Assembly: GCA_030704615.1 (NCBI GenBank)
Contig: CM060733.1
Span: 71,422,001 to 71,486,000 of the forward strand
Reading direction: 5' to 3'
Length of the DNA: 64,000 nucleotides
Source of the DNA: Takakia lepidozioides
Lineage: Eukaryota > Streptophyta > Takakiopsida > Takakiales > Takakiaceae
Positions within the stretch are counted from its first letter, which is position 1, and each line of letters opens with the position of its first letter. Both the position numbers and the translations under genes were made by a program. Positions 10,875-21,856 of the stretch are shown piece by piece. The notes under the pieces were generated by a model, which was not told the origin of the DNA, searched no databases, and was given only the letters and a program-made list of their open reading frames with translations.

Positions 10875-11810
10875 CAGCAAGGCAAGGATGTATGCATGAT
10901 TTGTGCAGAGGCATGGATAGTTGAAGGAGCAGGGATAGAGTGTGGGTCCAGATTCATCCAAGGGGACCGGACTTCAAGCTCCAGATTACCTATGATTCTC
11001 TGTGGATCAATAGCTACAAGTAACCTGCATGGGTAGATGGTCAACTAAAGGCACGTATGTTTGCATTTGCAGTGCGTGTGCTAGCCTGGCAGCCCTGGAA
11101 AAGGGGAAAGAGGCCCATGGTGACATCGTCAAATCTGGAATTGTACCAGATGTCATTCTGAACACTGCCCAACGCGATGCTTGCAGGGTATGCACAGCAG
11201 AGGCGCGGGATGGAGGCTTTGGAGACCTATGAGCAAATGATGTGCAAAGGGGTGAGGCCAACCACATCACGTTTGTTTGTGATTCCAATGCTTGTGCAAG
11301 CCTGGCAGCCCTGGAAAAGGGCAAGAGGTGCGTGGTTGTATCGCAAAAGCTGGAATTGTACCAGATGTGATTCTGTACGATATCCTCGTGGGCATGTATG
11401 CCAAATTTGGGTGCATTGAGGATGCAAACCAAAGGAACTTATGTGTATTCTGCGAAGGGGTGAAGCCCAACCACATCACCGTAGTTTGTATGTGCAAGCT
11501 TGGGAGCCCTGGAAAAGGGGAAAGAGGTCCATGGTGACATCGTCAAAGCTGGAATTGTACCCAATGTTATTCTTAACAATGCCCTCGTGGACATGTATGC
11601 CAAATGTGGGAGCATCAAGGATGCGAAGGCAGTGTTCAACTATAATGCTGAATGAAATGTGATGTCGTGGAACGCGTTGCTTGCAGGGTAGGGCGTGGGA
11701 TGGAGGTTTCGGAGACCTATGAGCAAATTATGGGGGAAGGGGTGAAGCCTCGCCACATCATGTTTGTGTGCATTTGCAATGCTTGTGCAAATCCTGGCAG
11801 CCTTGGAAAT
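10875..11810 (+). pseudogene. PPR gene copy D with PDF motif, frameshifted
   Basis: The shared leader (TAGCAGCAAGGCAAGG, about 10872) is followed near 10957-11043 by GPDFKLQITYDSLWIN and PAWVDGQL. This contains the PDF signature itself, interrupted by a TAA after SYK. Degenerate PPR repeats follow in shifting frames (SACASLAALEKGKEAHGDIV near 11068, VDMYAK-like words near 11590). Not functional. Confidence 0.7.
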
Positions 11811-11812
11811 GA

Positions 11813-12073
11813 GTGAAGGGGTGCATGGTTGCATCGCAAAAGCAGGAGTTGGTGAGAAGAATGATGAATGTCAGAAGGGTTAGAAAGGAGGCAGGTCACT
11901 GCTGCATTGAGATTTGCAACAAGGGTGCACACCTTCGCTGTAGATGGCATCCCAGAATTAAGGAAATCCATGCTGAGCTGAGAAGATTGTCTGGGCAGAT
12001 GAAGTGCCTTCAAAACATTTCACCCTGTTTTCCCCTCTTATTGAAATCTGCAAGTTACTGGTTGAGTGAATGA
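11813..12073 (+). pseudogene. PPR E/E+ motif remnant ending copy D
   Basis: The peptide VRRMMNVRRVRKEAG...IEICNK and HPRIKEIHAELRRLSGQMK matches the E and E+ motifs of plant PPR editing proteins. It runs out into unrelated sequence before any DYW domain. It sits directly downstream of copy D and is probably its 3' end. Confidence 0.65.
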
Positions 12074-12317
12074 ATTATGCCTGGTAGGTGAACCTCATGT
12101 GTATTCTGATGCCTGTGCCAGTCTTTGAGCACTGAAAAAGTGGAAATGGATCTGTATGTATTTGTAAGCCTATACGTTCTGATGTGGGATTTTCCTGGTT
12201 TTATGAAGGGCCATCTCCTATTGGAATTCCTCAATCAGCATAGCTGGGTTTGAATCAAACATCAATGGACTATGCCTTTCGTCTTCACTAGGTGTTGCTG
12301 CCAAAAAAATAACCGAT

Positions 12318-12331
12318 CCCTAAACCCTAAA
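12318..12331. promoter_or_regulatory. Telo-box: two plant-type telomere repeats
   Basis: The sequence CCCTAAACCCTAAA is two units of the Arabidopsis-type telomere repeat. In plants such short interstitial boxes are common in promoters of housekeeping genes. It lies about 55 bases before the ATG of the 12,387 ORF. Regulatory use is inferred. Confidence 0.4.
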
Positions 12332-12386
12332 CTACGCAAATACAATAACGGAATGGTCCGATCATTGGAAGAGGAGAGGCGAGGAC

Positions 12387-12731
12387 ATGAGGTGGATGGG
12401 TGAAAACAACATGAGCTTCACGAAAAAGCTCCTAAAAAACAACACAAACAACTCTGGATCGACGTCCAATAACAACAAACGTCACAAAACAAACAATGAC
12501 GGGATGTACAATACAATAGAAGTCCTTAACGAAAATGGCCAAAAAATGGATGGACAATCCGTATGTTCAGGGGATCTCGTTGCAATCAAGTGTAACATCC
12601 GATACTGGATGAATTTCCGTCACAAGAAACACGGGCTTTCATTCCAATTAAAAGGGGTCAAACTGCTGGCCAAAGCACCAGAAGAGACAGAATCGAACGA
12701 CGACAACTGGAGCAAAAGCATAGCTTGGTAG
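12387..12731 (+). CDS. Small A-rich ORF of unknown function, weakly virus-like
   Basis: A 114-residue ORF starts at an ATG and is rich in Asn and Lys in its first 40 residues (a low-complexity NNSGSTSNNNKRHKTNN stretch). It then has a compact part with MDGQSVCSGDLVAIKCNIR and KKHGLSFQLKGVKLLAKA. The pattern of a DG turn, GDLV and a later GLSFQL strand reminds me of small OB-fold or ssDNA-binding proteins of large nucleocytoplasmic DNA viruses, but this is recall, not a search. Frame and composition differ from the PPR ruins to the left. The frame is open upstream of the ATG for some 20 codons. It could equally be a chance ORF or an exon. Confidence 0.35.
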   Translation: MRWMGENNMSFTKKLLKNNTNNSGSTSNNNKRHKTNNDGMYNTIEVLNENGQKMDGQSVCSGDLVAIKCNIRYWMNFRHKKHGLSFQLKGVKLLAKAPEETESNDDNWSKSIAW

Positions 12732-14515
12732 AGCTTAAATTAGACACTTCTAAACGTTCCATGTAAGGGCCACCATATTTTATAAAGACCATCCTCCTTC
12801 TCCTTTTCAAAAAGTCTATATTTTTCCAATGCATGCTCACAACGGATAATAAAAAAATACTGATTTATCATAGTCCAAATCTACTTGTTGTACCAAGACG
12901 ACCCATGGAAAACCCCTCCAACTCTCTCTCAAGTTCCTCCAGTATGGCCCATCCGTCCGGGCGTCCTTCTCAGAAGTCGTCGCTAGTAGTGCGGAGCAAC
13001 GCGAAGCCCTAGTTTGGTTAAGTAAAGATAAAGTCATAATGTTGTTAATTGATCAGTACAGTATTCTTGGTTACCATGGCATCCCTCAACGCTGTACCAA
13101 ACACAAGGTCCTGCGTTCGAATTCTAAATATTAATTCGCTCAACAAAGGTAATATTTTTGGTCATACCCCCTTTCTCCATGATTGTCCCACTGAGCCACA
13201 AGGTCTAGGGTTCAACACATCATACTATTCACATAACAAAGGTTAAAATGTCACATAATGTTATCCTAATGGTCCATAGCCCTAACTCTCAACCAACAAA
13301 CATCGTACTATTCACATAACAAAGGTTAAAATATCACCTAAAATGTCACATAATGTTATCCTAATGTTCCACAGCCCTAACTCTAAGACTAAATGTCACC
13401 AAATGTTACAGATGTCACCATTATCTTGTGGCCCACGGACTAACCCTAACTCTAAGGCTACACATTAGGATTAATTTGCCACAAGTCGTAGTCGTTTCGG
13501 AGGCAGCACATCGGCAGCTGTGTACTTCTTCTCATTTCTGATGTTTACCTGTCAACAAGAAACAAGTAATTTTGTCAGAAGCTGTCATAACATTTGAAGC
13601 TGTGAATGGATAACCATGATTTCACATACCAAATTCCACATACCTTTTTGGACTTGATCCCATCCTCATCCACCAAGATCGTGAAGTCCTCAAGAATGTC
13701 TGATCCAAAAGCAATCGCAATCTCATGTCGAATGCTTGACATTGACCACTGTCGCCCAACCTCAATTTCTTGTTGTCTTGCTTCATATTCACACATAAGC
13801 TGACCATCTCCACAGACTGAACCTGATCCATCGTCTCCCATTTGTTTTCGGATATCATGCGTTGCCGATTGAATTGAAATGTGGCGTATAAAGCAGATCG
13901 GCCAATGTGATATCTGAATTTCAGTGTTGAACGATCAACAACACATCTAATGACATCTGCTTAAATGGTGATTTTTGTATCCCATCCACTGTCCATCAGT
14001 GATTCCAACAGCTTCTCACATGGTTCATTGAAAGTGAACATGGTATTGTGCTGGCCACGGAAAATAGATCTATCATTACTCCAATTGGCATAAACCATTG
14101 TAAGTGGGTTGATTTGCTTCATGTTCTGGGTTTCATAGAGGATAAGAAATCAGACCGTAACTTAAGTCTGAAAGTCTTACGGGTCGCCATGTCCGGTAAT
14201 GGCCAAGCTGGGTCACTAAAACCAGGAAGAGGGATCGGCTGCACTGTTCCAAACTCGGATCTACCATTGCATGGGGTGTAAAATGCATTGTAGAAGTACA
14301 CATGATCACGCAGAAGCTCCTTGTGCGTTCGATTTCCACGGCAAGCCTCACTGATAACGGCTATGCTACGAGGGACAGACAACGAGGGTCACAACGGGAC
14401 ATACCAGGTAGTGATGGACGTACACTACCTAGGCCACAGGCAGAGATGGCCAAGTACGCGGTACTTAGCCAATGGCGGGACAAGGGTACATTACCACGAG
14501 AGCAGTAGTGAGTAG
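12732..14515. other. Mostly non-coding; possible SINE-like pieces
   Basis: Two B-box-like words occur (GCGTTCGAATTC near 13112 and GGTCTAGGGTTCAAC near 13202), the second next to CCACTGAGCC, the complement of an A-box-like word. They may be decayed tRNA-derived SINE pieces. A minus-strand ORF at 13575-13841 and small plus ORFs near 14050-14280 have no recognisable domain. Confidence 0.3.
13218..13395. repeat. About 83-bp direct duplication
   Basis: The block TACTATTCACATAACAAAGG, followed by GTCACATAATGTTATCCTAA, occurs near 13221-13290 and again near 13304-13380. The second copy has a small internal insertion. A third, shorter trace with CCCTAACTCTAAG follows near 13440. Confidence 0.65.
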
Positions 14516-15206
14516 TGTAGTAACCATGAGCCGTGAACCACGATATCACACGGCCACGTTAGCATCGGCTTTAACCAATAGAGAGAGTAGTGGACCGTTT
14601 ACCACTATGGCTCACGACCACTGCAACGAACCACCTTTTTAGCAAACCTTTTAGGTTGCATAGGCAGTTAGGCAAACGGTCATTAACGACCGCAGACTGT
14701 AACGACTCTTTGGAGCATAGTATAAAAAAACTGCACGCAACTTAGAAGGTGTGCGATATGAGTATCAGTGATCAGTGTGTATTCAGTGTATACTTCAGTG
14801 ATGATATGACGGACTCTGAAGTAAAGCCATGCTATTCGCAGTATTTCTGTGTACAGTGAACGTGAGATGGAGAGAATGTGTATTATGCGAGAACGTGAGA
14901 TGGTGGGAATGTGTATCATTTCAGGATAGTTCTTGTTTGCCTTGACTACCAATTGCTTTACAACTTTAGTCTTTTCGATTAAGATCTTTCATGCCAAAGA
15001 GACTGTAAGTTGAGCTCAATCAATAGGATTAAGCAGCCTGCATGGAGATGAATTCATACGATGTTCATGGTTTAGCTATCCTTAAAACGATTACTTCGTA
15101 ATCGTTTCTGAAAGCATACCGTCGGACAACCTCTGTTGCATATCTTAGGAAATGGGCAGTAGTGCTAATAGCCTGTTTTGTCTAAGTCATAAACCAGCGG
15201 TTAACA
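14516..15206 (+). repeat. Probable 5' LTR of the outer element
   Basis: A TATA box (TATAAAAAAA, 14721-14730) lies inside, and the segment ends GGTTAACA just before a primer-binding site. A start at TGTAGTAACC (14516) gives terminal words TGTAGTAACC and GGTTAACA that are roughly inverted. With no second LTR to compare, the start is a guess; the end at about 15206 is better supported. Confidence 0.45.
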
Positions 15207-15208
15207 TT

Positions 15209-15227
15209 TGGCGACCATACTGGGGAC
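15209..15227 (+). promoter_or_regulatory. Primer-binding site of the outer element (tRNA-Arg-like)
   Basis: TGGCGACCATACTGGGGAC follows the LTR end after two bases. TGGCGACC is complementary to a tRNA 3' end reading GGTCGCCA, as found in some tRNA-Arg species. Reverse transcription of such elements starts here. Confidence 0.55.
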
Positions 15228-15234
15228 TAACGGT

Positions 15235-15675
15235 ATGTTGAGTTCAAGAGTACTCAAAGAAGGATGGTTACTCAATGATTTCTTGAAATCACGACAAAAC
15301 GAGTCAACGGAAGCAAAGGAATGGAAAACATTCCTGGAAAAATTTCATGGCTTACCAAGAGCAATACAACAGAAGATCTTTCTTTCAGTCGCGAAAGAAG
15401 ATGACAAGTGGGGATTGAAGGAAGGAGTGATCAGTATTACACGAGCACCTTGGGAATGTAGGATTAGAAGTGAAAAGTGGTTGTCTCGTCTAGCTTTATT
15501 GATTACTCTAATCCCAATCAGAAAAGTTTGCTACATTAGTTATATTTTCAGAGAAGGATGTTCAAATTATGAATATTGTCACACGATCATAGAAGCAGTG
15601 GAGTACTGGATACCCAAAGACTTATTGCAAGTCAGATACACTGAAAAAGACAGATGGTATTATTGTGCCCATTAA
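15235..15675 (+). CDS. Leader ORF of the outer element, unknown function
   Basis: An ORF of about 146 codons lies between the primer-binding site and gag (MLSSRVLKEGWLLNDFLK at the start, RYTEKDRWYYCAH at the end). No domain is recognised. Its 3' end overlaps the first copy of a 221-bp tandem duplication. It may be part of gag separated by the duplication, or a small extra ORF like that in the inner element. Confidence 0.45.
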   Translation: MLSSRVLKEGWLLNDFLKSRQNESTEAKEWKTFLEKFHGLPRAIQQKIFLSVAKEDDKWGLKEGVISITRAPWECRIRSEKWLSRLALLITLIPIRKVCYISYIFREGCSNYEYCHTIIEAVEYWIPKDLLQVRYTEKDRWYYCAH

Positions 15676-16044
15676 AAGTTTGGTGATCAATCAGTAAAAA
15701 AGAAAATTAAGTCGTAATACGGATTCTTGCAAGATAGGATAAATCTTGAAGAAAGGGTAGAGACCACTATAAATTTTCTTTACTGACATACCAAGACAAT
15801 TTAAAGGGTGCCGAAAAGGAATTGTACTGGATACCCAAAGACTTATTGCAAGTCAGATACACTGAAAAAGACAGATGGTATTATTGTGCCCATTAAAAGT
15901 TTGGTGATCAATCAGTAAAAAAGAAAATTAAGTCGTAATATGGATTCTTGCAAGATAGGATAAAACTTGAAGAAAGGGTAGAGACCACTATAAATTTTCT
16001 TTACTAACATACCAAGACAGTTTAAAGGGTGCCAAAAAGGAATT
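15603..16044. repeat. 221-bp tandem duplication in the outer element leader
   Basis: GTACTGGATACCCAAAGACT starts at 15603 and again at 15824. The two 221-bp copies differ at only a few positions (for example CGTAATACGG against CGTAATATGG). The duplication separates the leader ORF from gag. Confidence 0.85.
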
Positions 16045-17750
16045 CTACATATGATGTGGGAATGAATGAGGAAATTAAAGAAAAAGCTAAACAAGACAGA
16101 GCTGAACGAATAGAGAAATATGGTGCAGAAAGGGAGGCTCGGTTAAGAGAAGAGTTCCCAGAATTACAGAACTTGAATATTATTCAAGGTGAGACATCAA
16201 GACAAATTGACAGTGATAAACCAGAAGATCAGGAAATCGGATCGGTGGGAAGTGGGAACACTACACCAAAAGAAGTTGCCAGTAATGTACTTGATGAATG
16301 GTTACCACAAGAAAGATCTGAAGGACCTTCTACAGTAACAAGTCCAAATCGAGGTTTTGCTGAAATATTAGAAGAAAGATTTGAGAACATTCTGAGTGAA
16401 GAAGGTGAAAGAAGTGAAAGCACTTCTCCAGAAAGGATAACCAGAACTGCACTCAAAGCTTTTAAAGATTCATTAAGCTTAGTAGGGACAGCAGCTGGGA
16501 GACGACTATCATTGGGACAAGGACCTCCTAGCTTTGAATCACTGTTTGGAAGACAAACACCAACACCACTCCAGCCAGCAGTAGCGGGACCATCCCAGTT
16601 TGGGCAACCAGTTGCACTAGCTGCACCGATGGCTTTAGCAGCAAGCAAAACCAGACCACCATTTCCTTTATATGATGGGAAATCTGATCCGGATATCCAT
16701 CTTAATCAATTTGAAAACATGTGCACCATTTACAATGAAGCAACAGACCACGAGAAGATCCGACTATTTCCTTGTTCAATGGCCTGGAAAGACATTGAAT
16801 GGTTGGCAACCTTTCCAGCCAATCACTTTGCGAATTGGGCGGATATGAGAGCCGCGTTTCAAGAAAGATATAGATCCAACAAATCCACGTCTGAAATCTT
16901 CACATGATTACAGAACCTGAGACAGAAAAAGAAAGAATTGGTAGTCGACTACCTGGAGAGAATGAAGACTTTGATCAGGAAGCTACCTCAAGCACCAGGG
17001 GATGATTTGCAAAAATCATGGTTCACCAATGGACTTCGTCCTGAATACGTAACCATGGTTAGAGTCATGCCTAACAACACTTTGGCTGAAGAAGTAGGGA
17101 CTGCAAAGAAGTTGGAATTGGGATTCCATCAGAGCAGAAGCAAAGATTCCAAGGATCCCTTGGAAGAAGAAGACTTTGATGATGAAGAAAAGCCCAAGCA
17201 AAAGAAGAAAGAAGTGATTGCAAAAACCACTTTGGATCAGAAGATAGCAAAGGCTATCAAGAAATTTAAAGATGAAGGGCCACGAAACGCAACATGGTGT
17301 CACAAATGCGGGACTGCATGACACCTGGCAACGGAATGCCATATGAAGGACAAATACTGTGATATTTGTCATATGAACAATCATAATACCAGCCATTGTA
17401 TTTACAACCAACGGGCCAAGAAGACTGGGTACACACGAGAGGTGGGGGTACACCAAGTTCAAATCCAACGGGGAGGATCGGACGAACAAAGACAATACAA
17501 TATGGGTAATTGTTATCAGAGACCACGAGATGAATATCCACCAAGGGATAGGGAACATCAACCCAGAAACAAAGAAAGCACGAGATGCCACTATTGCAAG
17601 AAAGAATGGCACTGGAAACATGAATGTCAGTTGCGAATCAAGCATGAGGCAGAAGTGGGAAATATGGAAGTCGGACCGTTTCTTGGCCTGAGTTCGGGTT
17701 ACCGCAAGGGTATCCACTACAGGGGTTACCACACTTACAGCTGGATTTAG
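16029..17750 (+). pseudogene. Outer element gag with three CCHC zinc knuckles, interrupted
   Basis: Gag (about 16062-17321) binds and packages element RNA. The retrotransposon gag core is visible at FPLYDGKSDPDIHLNQFENM and WADMRAAFQERY. A TGA at 16905-16907 breaks it; the frame resumes as LQNLRQKKKELVVDYLERMK. Knuckles follow: CHKCGTA-stop-HLATEC (a TGA at about 17319 inside the knuckle), CDICHMNNHNTSHC, and CHYCKKEWHWKHEC near 17586. The last has Trp in place of the usual Gly. A GTG at 16029 or the ATG at 16062 could be the start; I prefer the ATG. Confidence 0.75.
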
Positions 17751-18103
17751 CTAAGGCAACGACAAAGCAATGTGTTCTGCTCAATTGCTCCGATGGGTTG
17801 GACTACCTAGCAATGGGCAAGTTTTTCAAAGGACTAGCGAGCAGTGGAGCATGGGCCTGTCTCAATGAATTTAATCGCATTGATCTGGAAGTCTTGTCAG
17901 TGACTGTTCAGCAGATTCTCACCATATAGCTAGCCATGCAGCAGAAGTTGAAGCGTCTTATATTTGAGGACACCGAGATATCTCTAGATTCCTCTTGCTT
18001 AGTCTACATCACCATGAATCCTGGTTGTGCAGGGCAATCAGAGCTTCCTGATAATCTGAAGGCTTTGTTCAGGTCATACGCTATGATGGCCCCTGATTAT
18101 GGC
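17744..18103 (+). pseudogene. Captured dynein heavy chain fragment (AAA1 region) inside the retroelement
   Basis: Translation gives words diagnostic of dynein heavy chain AAA1 just after its P-loop: [39 protein letters not shown] (Walker B region), [16 protein letters not shown] and [20 protein letters not shown] (sensor I region), ending at APDYG. Such conservation exists only in axonemal and cytoplasmic dynein motors. One TAG (17927-17929) stands where dyneins have Gln. The piece has no intron visible over about 360 bp and sits where the element's protease should be. From 17936 it is in one open frame with the reverse transcriptase. The P-loop is not included. It is a gene fragment picked up by the element, not a functional motor. 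Confidence 0.9.
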
Positions 18104-19562
18104 ATTCTCAATATTTGTGGCAGCCTAGGAATCATCGGACAAGAAATTGCAGGATGGACAGTATCGGAAGAAACTCAATTGATTCAAGTGAATCTGGGAA
18201 TAGTGGAAGAACCACAAATAATACGAGTAAGTGCAGGTCTTGAAGAAACATTTCTACAAGAAGCTACTGCATTATTCACTGAATACAAGGATGTATTTGC
18301 CTGGAACTACAAAGATTTGAAGGGTATACCTTCTAATATCTGTCAACACCGAATTGAATTAGAAGTTGACACAAAACCAATTCGTCAGAACCGTTACAGA
18401 ATGAACCCCAACTATGTAGCTAAAGTTTGGGAAGAAATCAAGAAGTTACTGGATGCAGGATTCATATACCCAGTAGAGACACCACAATGGTTATCGCCCA
18501 TTGTGATAGTACCCAAGAAAAATGGAAAACTACGAGTGTGTGTGGACTACCGCAAGTTAAACGCAGGAACCAAGAAAGACCCTTTTCCACTACCTTTCAC
18601 TGAAATAGTGTTGGACACAGTGGCTGGACATGAGATGTACTCATTCATGGATGGGTTTAGTGGGTACAACCTGGTACAGATGGCAGAAGAAGACCGAGAA
18701 AAGACCGCATTCATCACTGAATGGGGAGCATATGCTTACAAAATCATGTCATTTGGACTTTGCAATGCACCAGCCAGATTTCAACGAGCAGTATCTGAGA
18801 TATTCAAGAACTATCTCAATGATTTTATGCAGGTATTTTTGGATGATTTCAGTGTCTTCGGACAGAAATCCAAACATTTGGCACAGTTAAAACTTTGCCT
18901 ATAAGCCTGCAGAAACAATGGAGTAAGTCTCAACCCGGAAAAATGTACATTCTGTGTGAATTTAGGATTATTATTGGGACACATTGTGTGCCAACAGGGA
19001 ATTCTGGTAGATCCAAAGAAAGTGGAGGTTATCCAGAAAATACCACCACCAGAAAATCCCAAGAAACTCAAGAGATTTCTGGGACAGACGAGCTATTACG
19101 GAAGGTACATGGACAAATATGCTCACAGAGCGGCACCAGTCTATAGACTACTGAAGCAAGATGCCGAATACTGATGGTCTCCAGCTTGCCAGGAATCATT
19201 TGATTCACTAGAAAGGGCACTCACAGCAGCGCCAATTCTGATAAATCCAAGATGGGATTTACCATTTCATGTACACAGTGATGCATCAGGCATTGCTTTG
19301 GGAGCAGTTGTAGCTCAGAATGTGACAGGCACAATAGATTCACCAAATCTATTATGCAAGCAGGTTACTGACAACAGCCGAAAGAATTATAGCACCACAG
19401 AAAGGGAAGCATTCGCAATGATTTATGCTGTTCAAAAATTTCGGCAATATTTACTTGGCAATCGATTTAAGTTTATTGTGGATCATCAGGCTCTAGTTCA
19501 TTTAGCAAATCGACCACTAGCTAATGGCAGGGTTGCTCGATGGTTATTACTTCTTCATGAGT
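18104..19562 (+). pseudogene. Outer element reverse transcriptase and first part of RNase H
   Basis: RT motifs follow in order: [54 protein letters not shown] and catalytic FLDD in [11 protein letters not shown] (near 18831). A TAA (about 18902) replaces a sense codon before the thumb motif SLNPEKCTF, and a TGA lies at 19172-19174. RNase H begins with HVHSDASGIALGAVV, then NYSTTEREAFAMIYAV and VDHQALVHL. It is cut after HEYD by the inner LTR at 19567, and resumes at 30,633. Confidence 0.9.
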
Positions 19563-19566
19563 ATGA

Positions 19567-21785
19567 TGTAGTGTGAATGCAGGGGAGTGACATTACATTT
19601 TGTCTTACCGTTAAGACCCTGCATCACTACAACGGGAGTGCCCGTTGTACAACTGCAGGAGGGATATATCCCTGCATACAGGTGATTTCATGGGCATACT
19701 GTGCTTATGCTTTGCCAGGATAAAAATGGCTAAGTCATGACCATGCGTATTTTCATCCGTAGGATGCACGTTTTCATCCCAGGTGTTTAACCTAGAAACG
19801 CGGGTTGAGGAAAACGAAGAGGAAGATGACGGGCAACTCTTAGCAGCTGCTGCGAGCAGTGGGGTTGTCAGGGCCGTCTGTTTGTGGGAGGTTGTACCTA
19901 CGCTATGGGACTCTGCTTGGTTTTGAGAGCGGCATTAAGTGCTTCTGCTTGGTATTCTGTGTAAGGGAAAGTGGTGCCGCTTCTCTCGTAGTGATGATCA
20001 ATTCCTGGAGTAGGGACATGTAAGAAGAGCGGCGCACCACCGCTCTCGCCATTTGCCTTGAAGAAAACAGTTATGGGCAGATGAGCAAGCAAGGAAAACG
20101 GCCAGCTGCCGGAAGCAAAAGGAAGTGAGTTGTGGGCACAATCAATGGAGGGGATGAGGCATGTGAAGTGCTGGCTGGATGGCAACTCAGGTTATCTGTA
20201 ATCAAAGCTTATAGCTGCTTTTGTGTCATCTTACTATAGGACCATATCAATTCTTAGGGAAGAATTGCACACATAGAAGGATAGAGTATTTAGTTGGCAA
20301 GCCACAGGATGTTCCATAGGATGAAGAGGAGCCATCATGGCATGATAAATACTGGAATCAAGACAAGGAGAATAGGTTGAAGTGGCTGCTGACAGGCGAT
20401 GGTGAGGTGCCATCTTGGCAGGCAGATCCACCGCTTCGCTGGAGGATAAAACAGATAAGTTCGTAGACTGTGGGCTTCGGTTTTTGGGGGAGTGGTGACT
20501 TAGAAATCGTTTTGGTGTGGATTTAGGACTGGCTCTATGTAGAGGAGAAGGAGGTAGAGATATGTGATGGAGGAAAAGGTTTTGGAAATGGAATGGAGAC
20601 TCTGAAACTTCAAACCAGGATAGGGAAAGGATGGATGCACCTGATGTTATAGTGTCAGTAGGAGAAATGAGTGGTGGAGAGACTGCTTGTCACTGAATCA
20701 GAATGGTCACTGTTTATCTTCATTCTTGTTCTTTGTTTCAGTGTTATGAACCTGCACACAATGCTGCCCTGGGTATTGATACACTGGAACCAATGTAGGC
20801 CTAGCTTGGCTGATTGAAAACACCAGTGAGGGTTAGTTAGAACTATTGAAAACAGAGAAAGGATAATGTGGAAGGGGAGGCAACACCGGCACTGATTTGT
20901 TTTTCTTTTGGAACTAGTTTCCAGCATGGTCTCAGGGTATGAACAACTGAGGTTCATAGTTGAAGGGAAAAGAGGGTTGTTGGGGTATTTGGTTGAAACC
21001 TATAGAAAGGCTGAGAGCTGTTTGGGCAATGGCTTCTTTGGAAAAAGGTAGTGTGAATGGCTGGTCATTGACAAGAGAGAGAGAGAGAGAGAGAGAGAGT
21101 GATGAATGGGATGGTTATGCCTTGTGTGACCGAGGATGATTTCAAGGCTGGGTGCACTGGATGCCTGGCTGAGTTGTGCATTGCATTGCATGGTAGATAT
21201 GCTGCTGTTGAAGAAGTGAGGAACCTGTAGACCAAGATTAGAGAGAGAGAGAAAAGGATTTGGGAAGGGAGAGAGCTGCTCAGTAAAAGGGGTTGATGGG
21301 GGATGGCCAATTTGGGGAAATAAGATGAAGAAAACATGAACCCTGAAAGAGACCAGTGGCCCTGCAGTTCATGGCAGATCTGAGCTGCCTCCCTCTAAAT
21401 CTGTGTCACCATTACAAAAGGGGGCTTCTGACGTGTCATTGCTCAAGGGAGCTTCACATTAAGGGTCGTGTTCAGCGCTGTCATAGGGCTGGTTGCATCA
21501 CAGAAAAGATCATGGCAGCACTGTTGGCGCTGTGATCATAGGGCAAGGATGTTGTATAAAAATAGAACCAAGACCAAGAACAATTCAAAACTCCCCATCC
21601 ATGTCTTCTCTTCCGTTGCGGCGTGGATGAGGATTGCATGAACTCTGATCACGAACGAACTAAGGGAAATCCACAGCCATGTGAAGATGGTTGGATCACT
21701 AGAACGTTCCTTCCTTTTGCTTTGCCTTCAACTGAGGAAGAGTACAGATTAGAATCACCCAGAAGGGGATTCACGCCCCTTCTTT
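19567..21785 (+). repeat. 5' LTR of the inner element
   Basis: Starts TGTAGTGTGAATGCAGG. A TATA box (TATAAAAATA, 21555-21564) marks the likely promoter. It includes a GA microsatellite near 21073-21099. It ends at CCCCTTCTTT directly against the primer-binding site, so it lacks the terminal CACACTACA present in the 3' LTR. It also lacks a 24-base duplicate present near 28561. Confidence 0.9.
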
Positions 21786-21797
21786 TGGTATCAGAGC
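21786..21797 (+). promoter_or_regulatory. Primer-binding site, initiator-Met tRNA type
   Basis: TGGTATCAGAGC is the exact complement of the 3' end of plant initiator methionine tRNA, the commonest primer for plant LTR retrotransposons. It fixes the 3' border of the 5' LTR. Confidence 0.9.
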
Positions 21798-21856
21798 TTC
21801 GTTAAATCGTGATATCTACTAGCTAGGGATCTTGATTTGTGTTGTATGGTTTGATG

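Noticed and set aside
12318-12331. Chromosome end or internal telomere array
   Set aside because: Only two CCCTAAA units are present, so it is at most a telo-box.
13060-13215. Functional tRNA genes
   Set aside because: B-box-like words are present, but acceptor stems and anticodon arms do not pair. At best they are SINE remnants.
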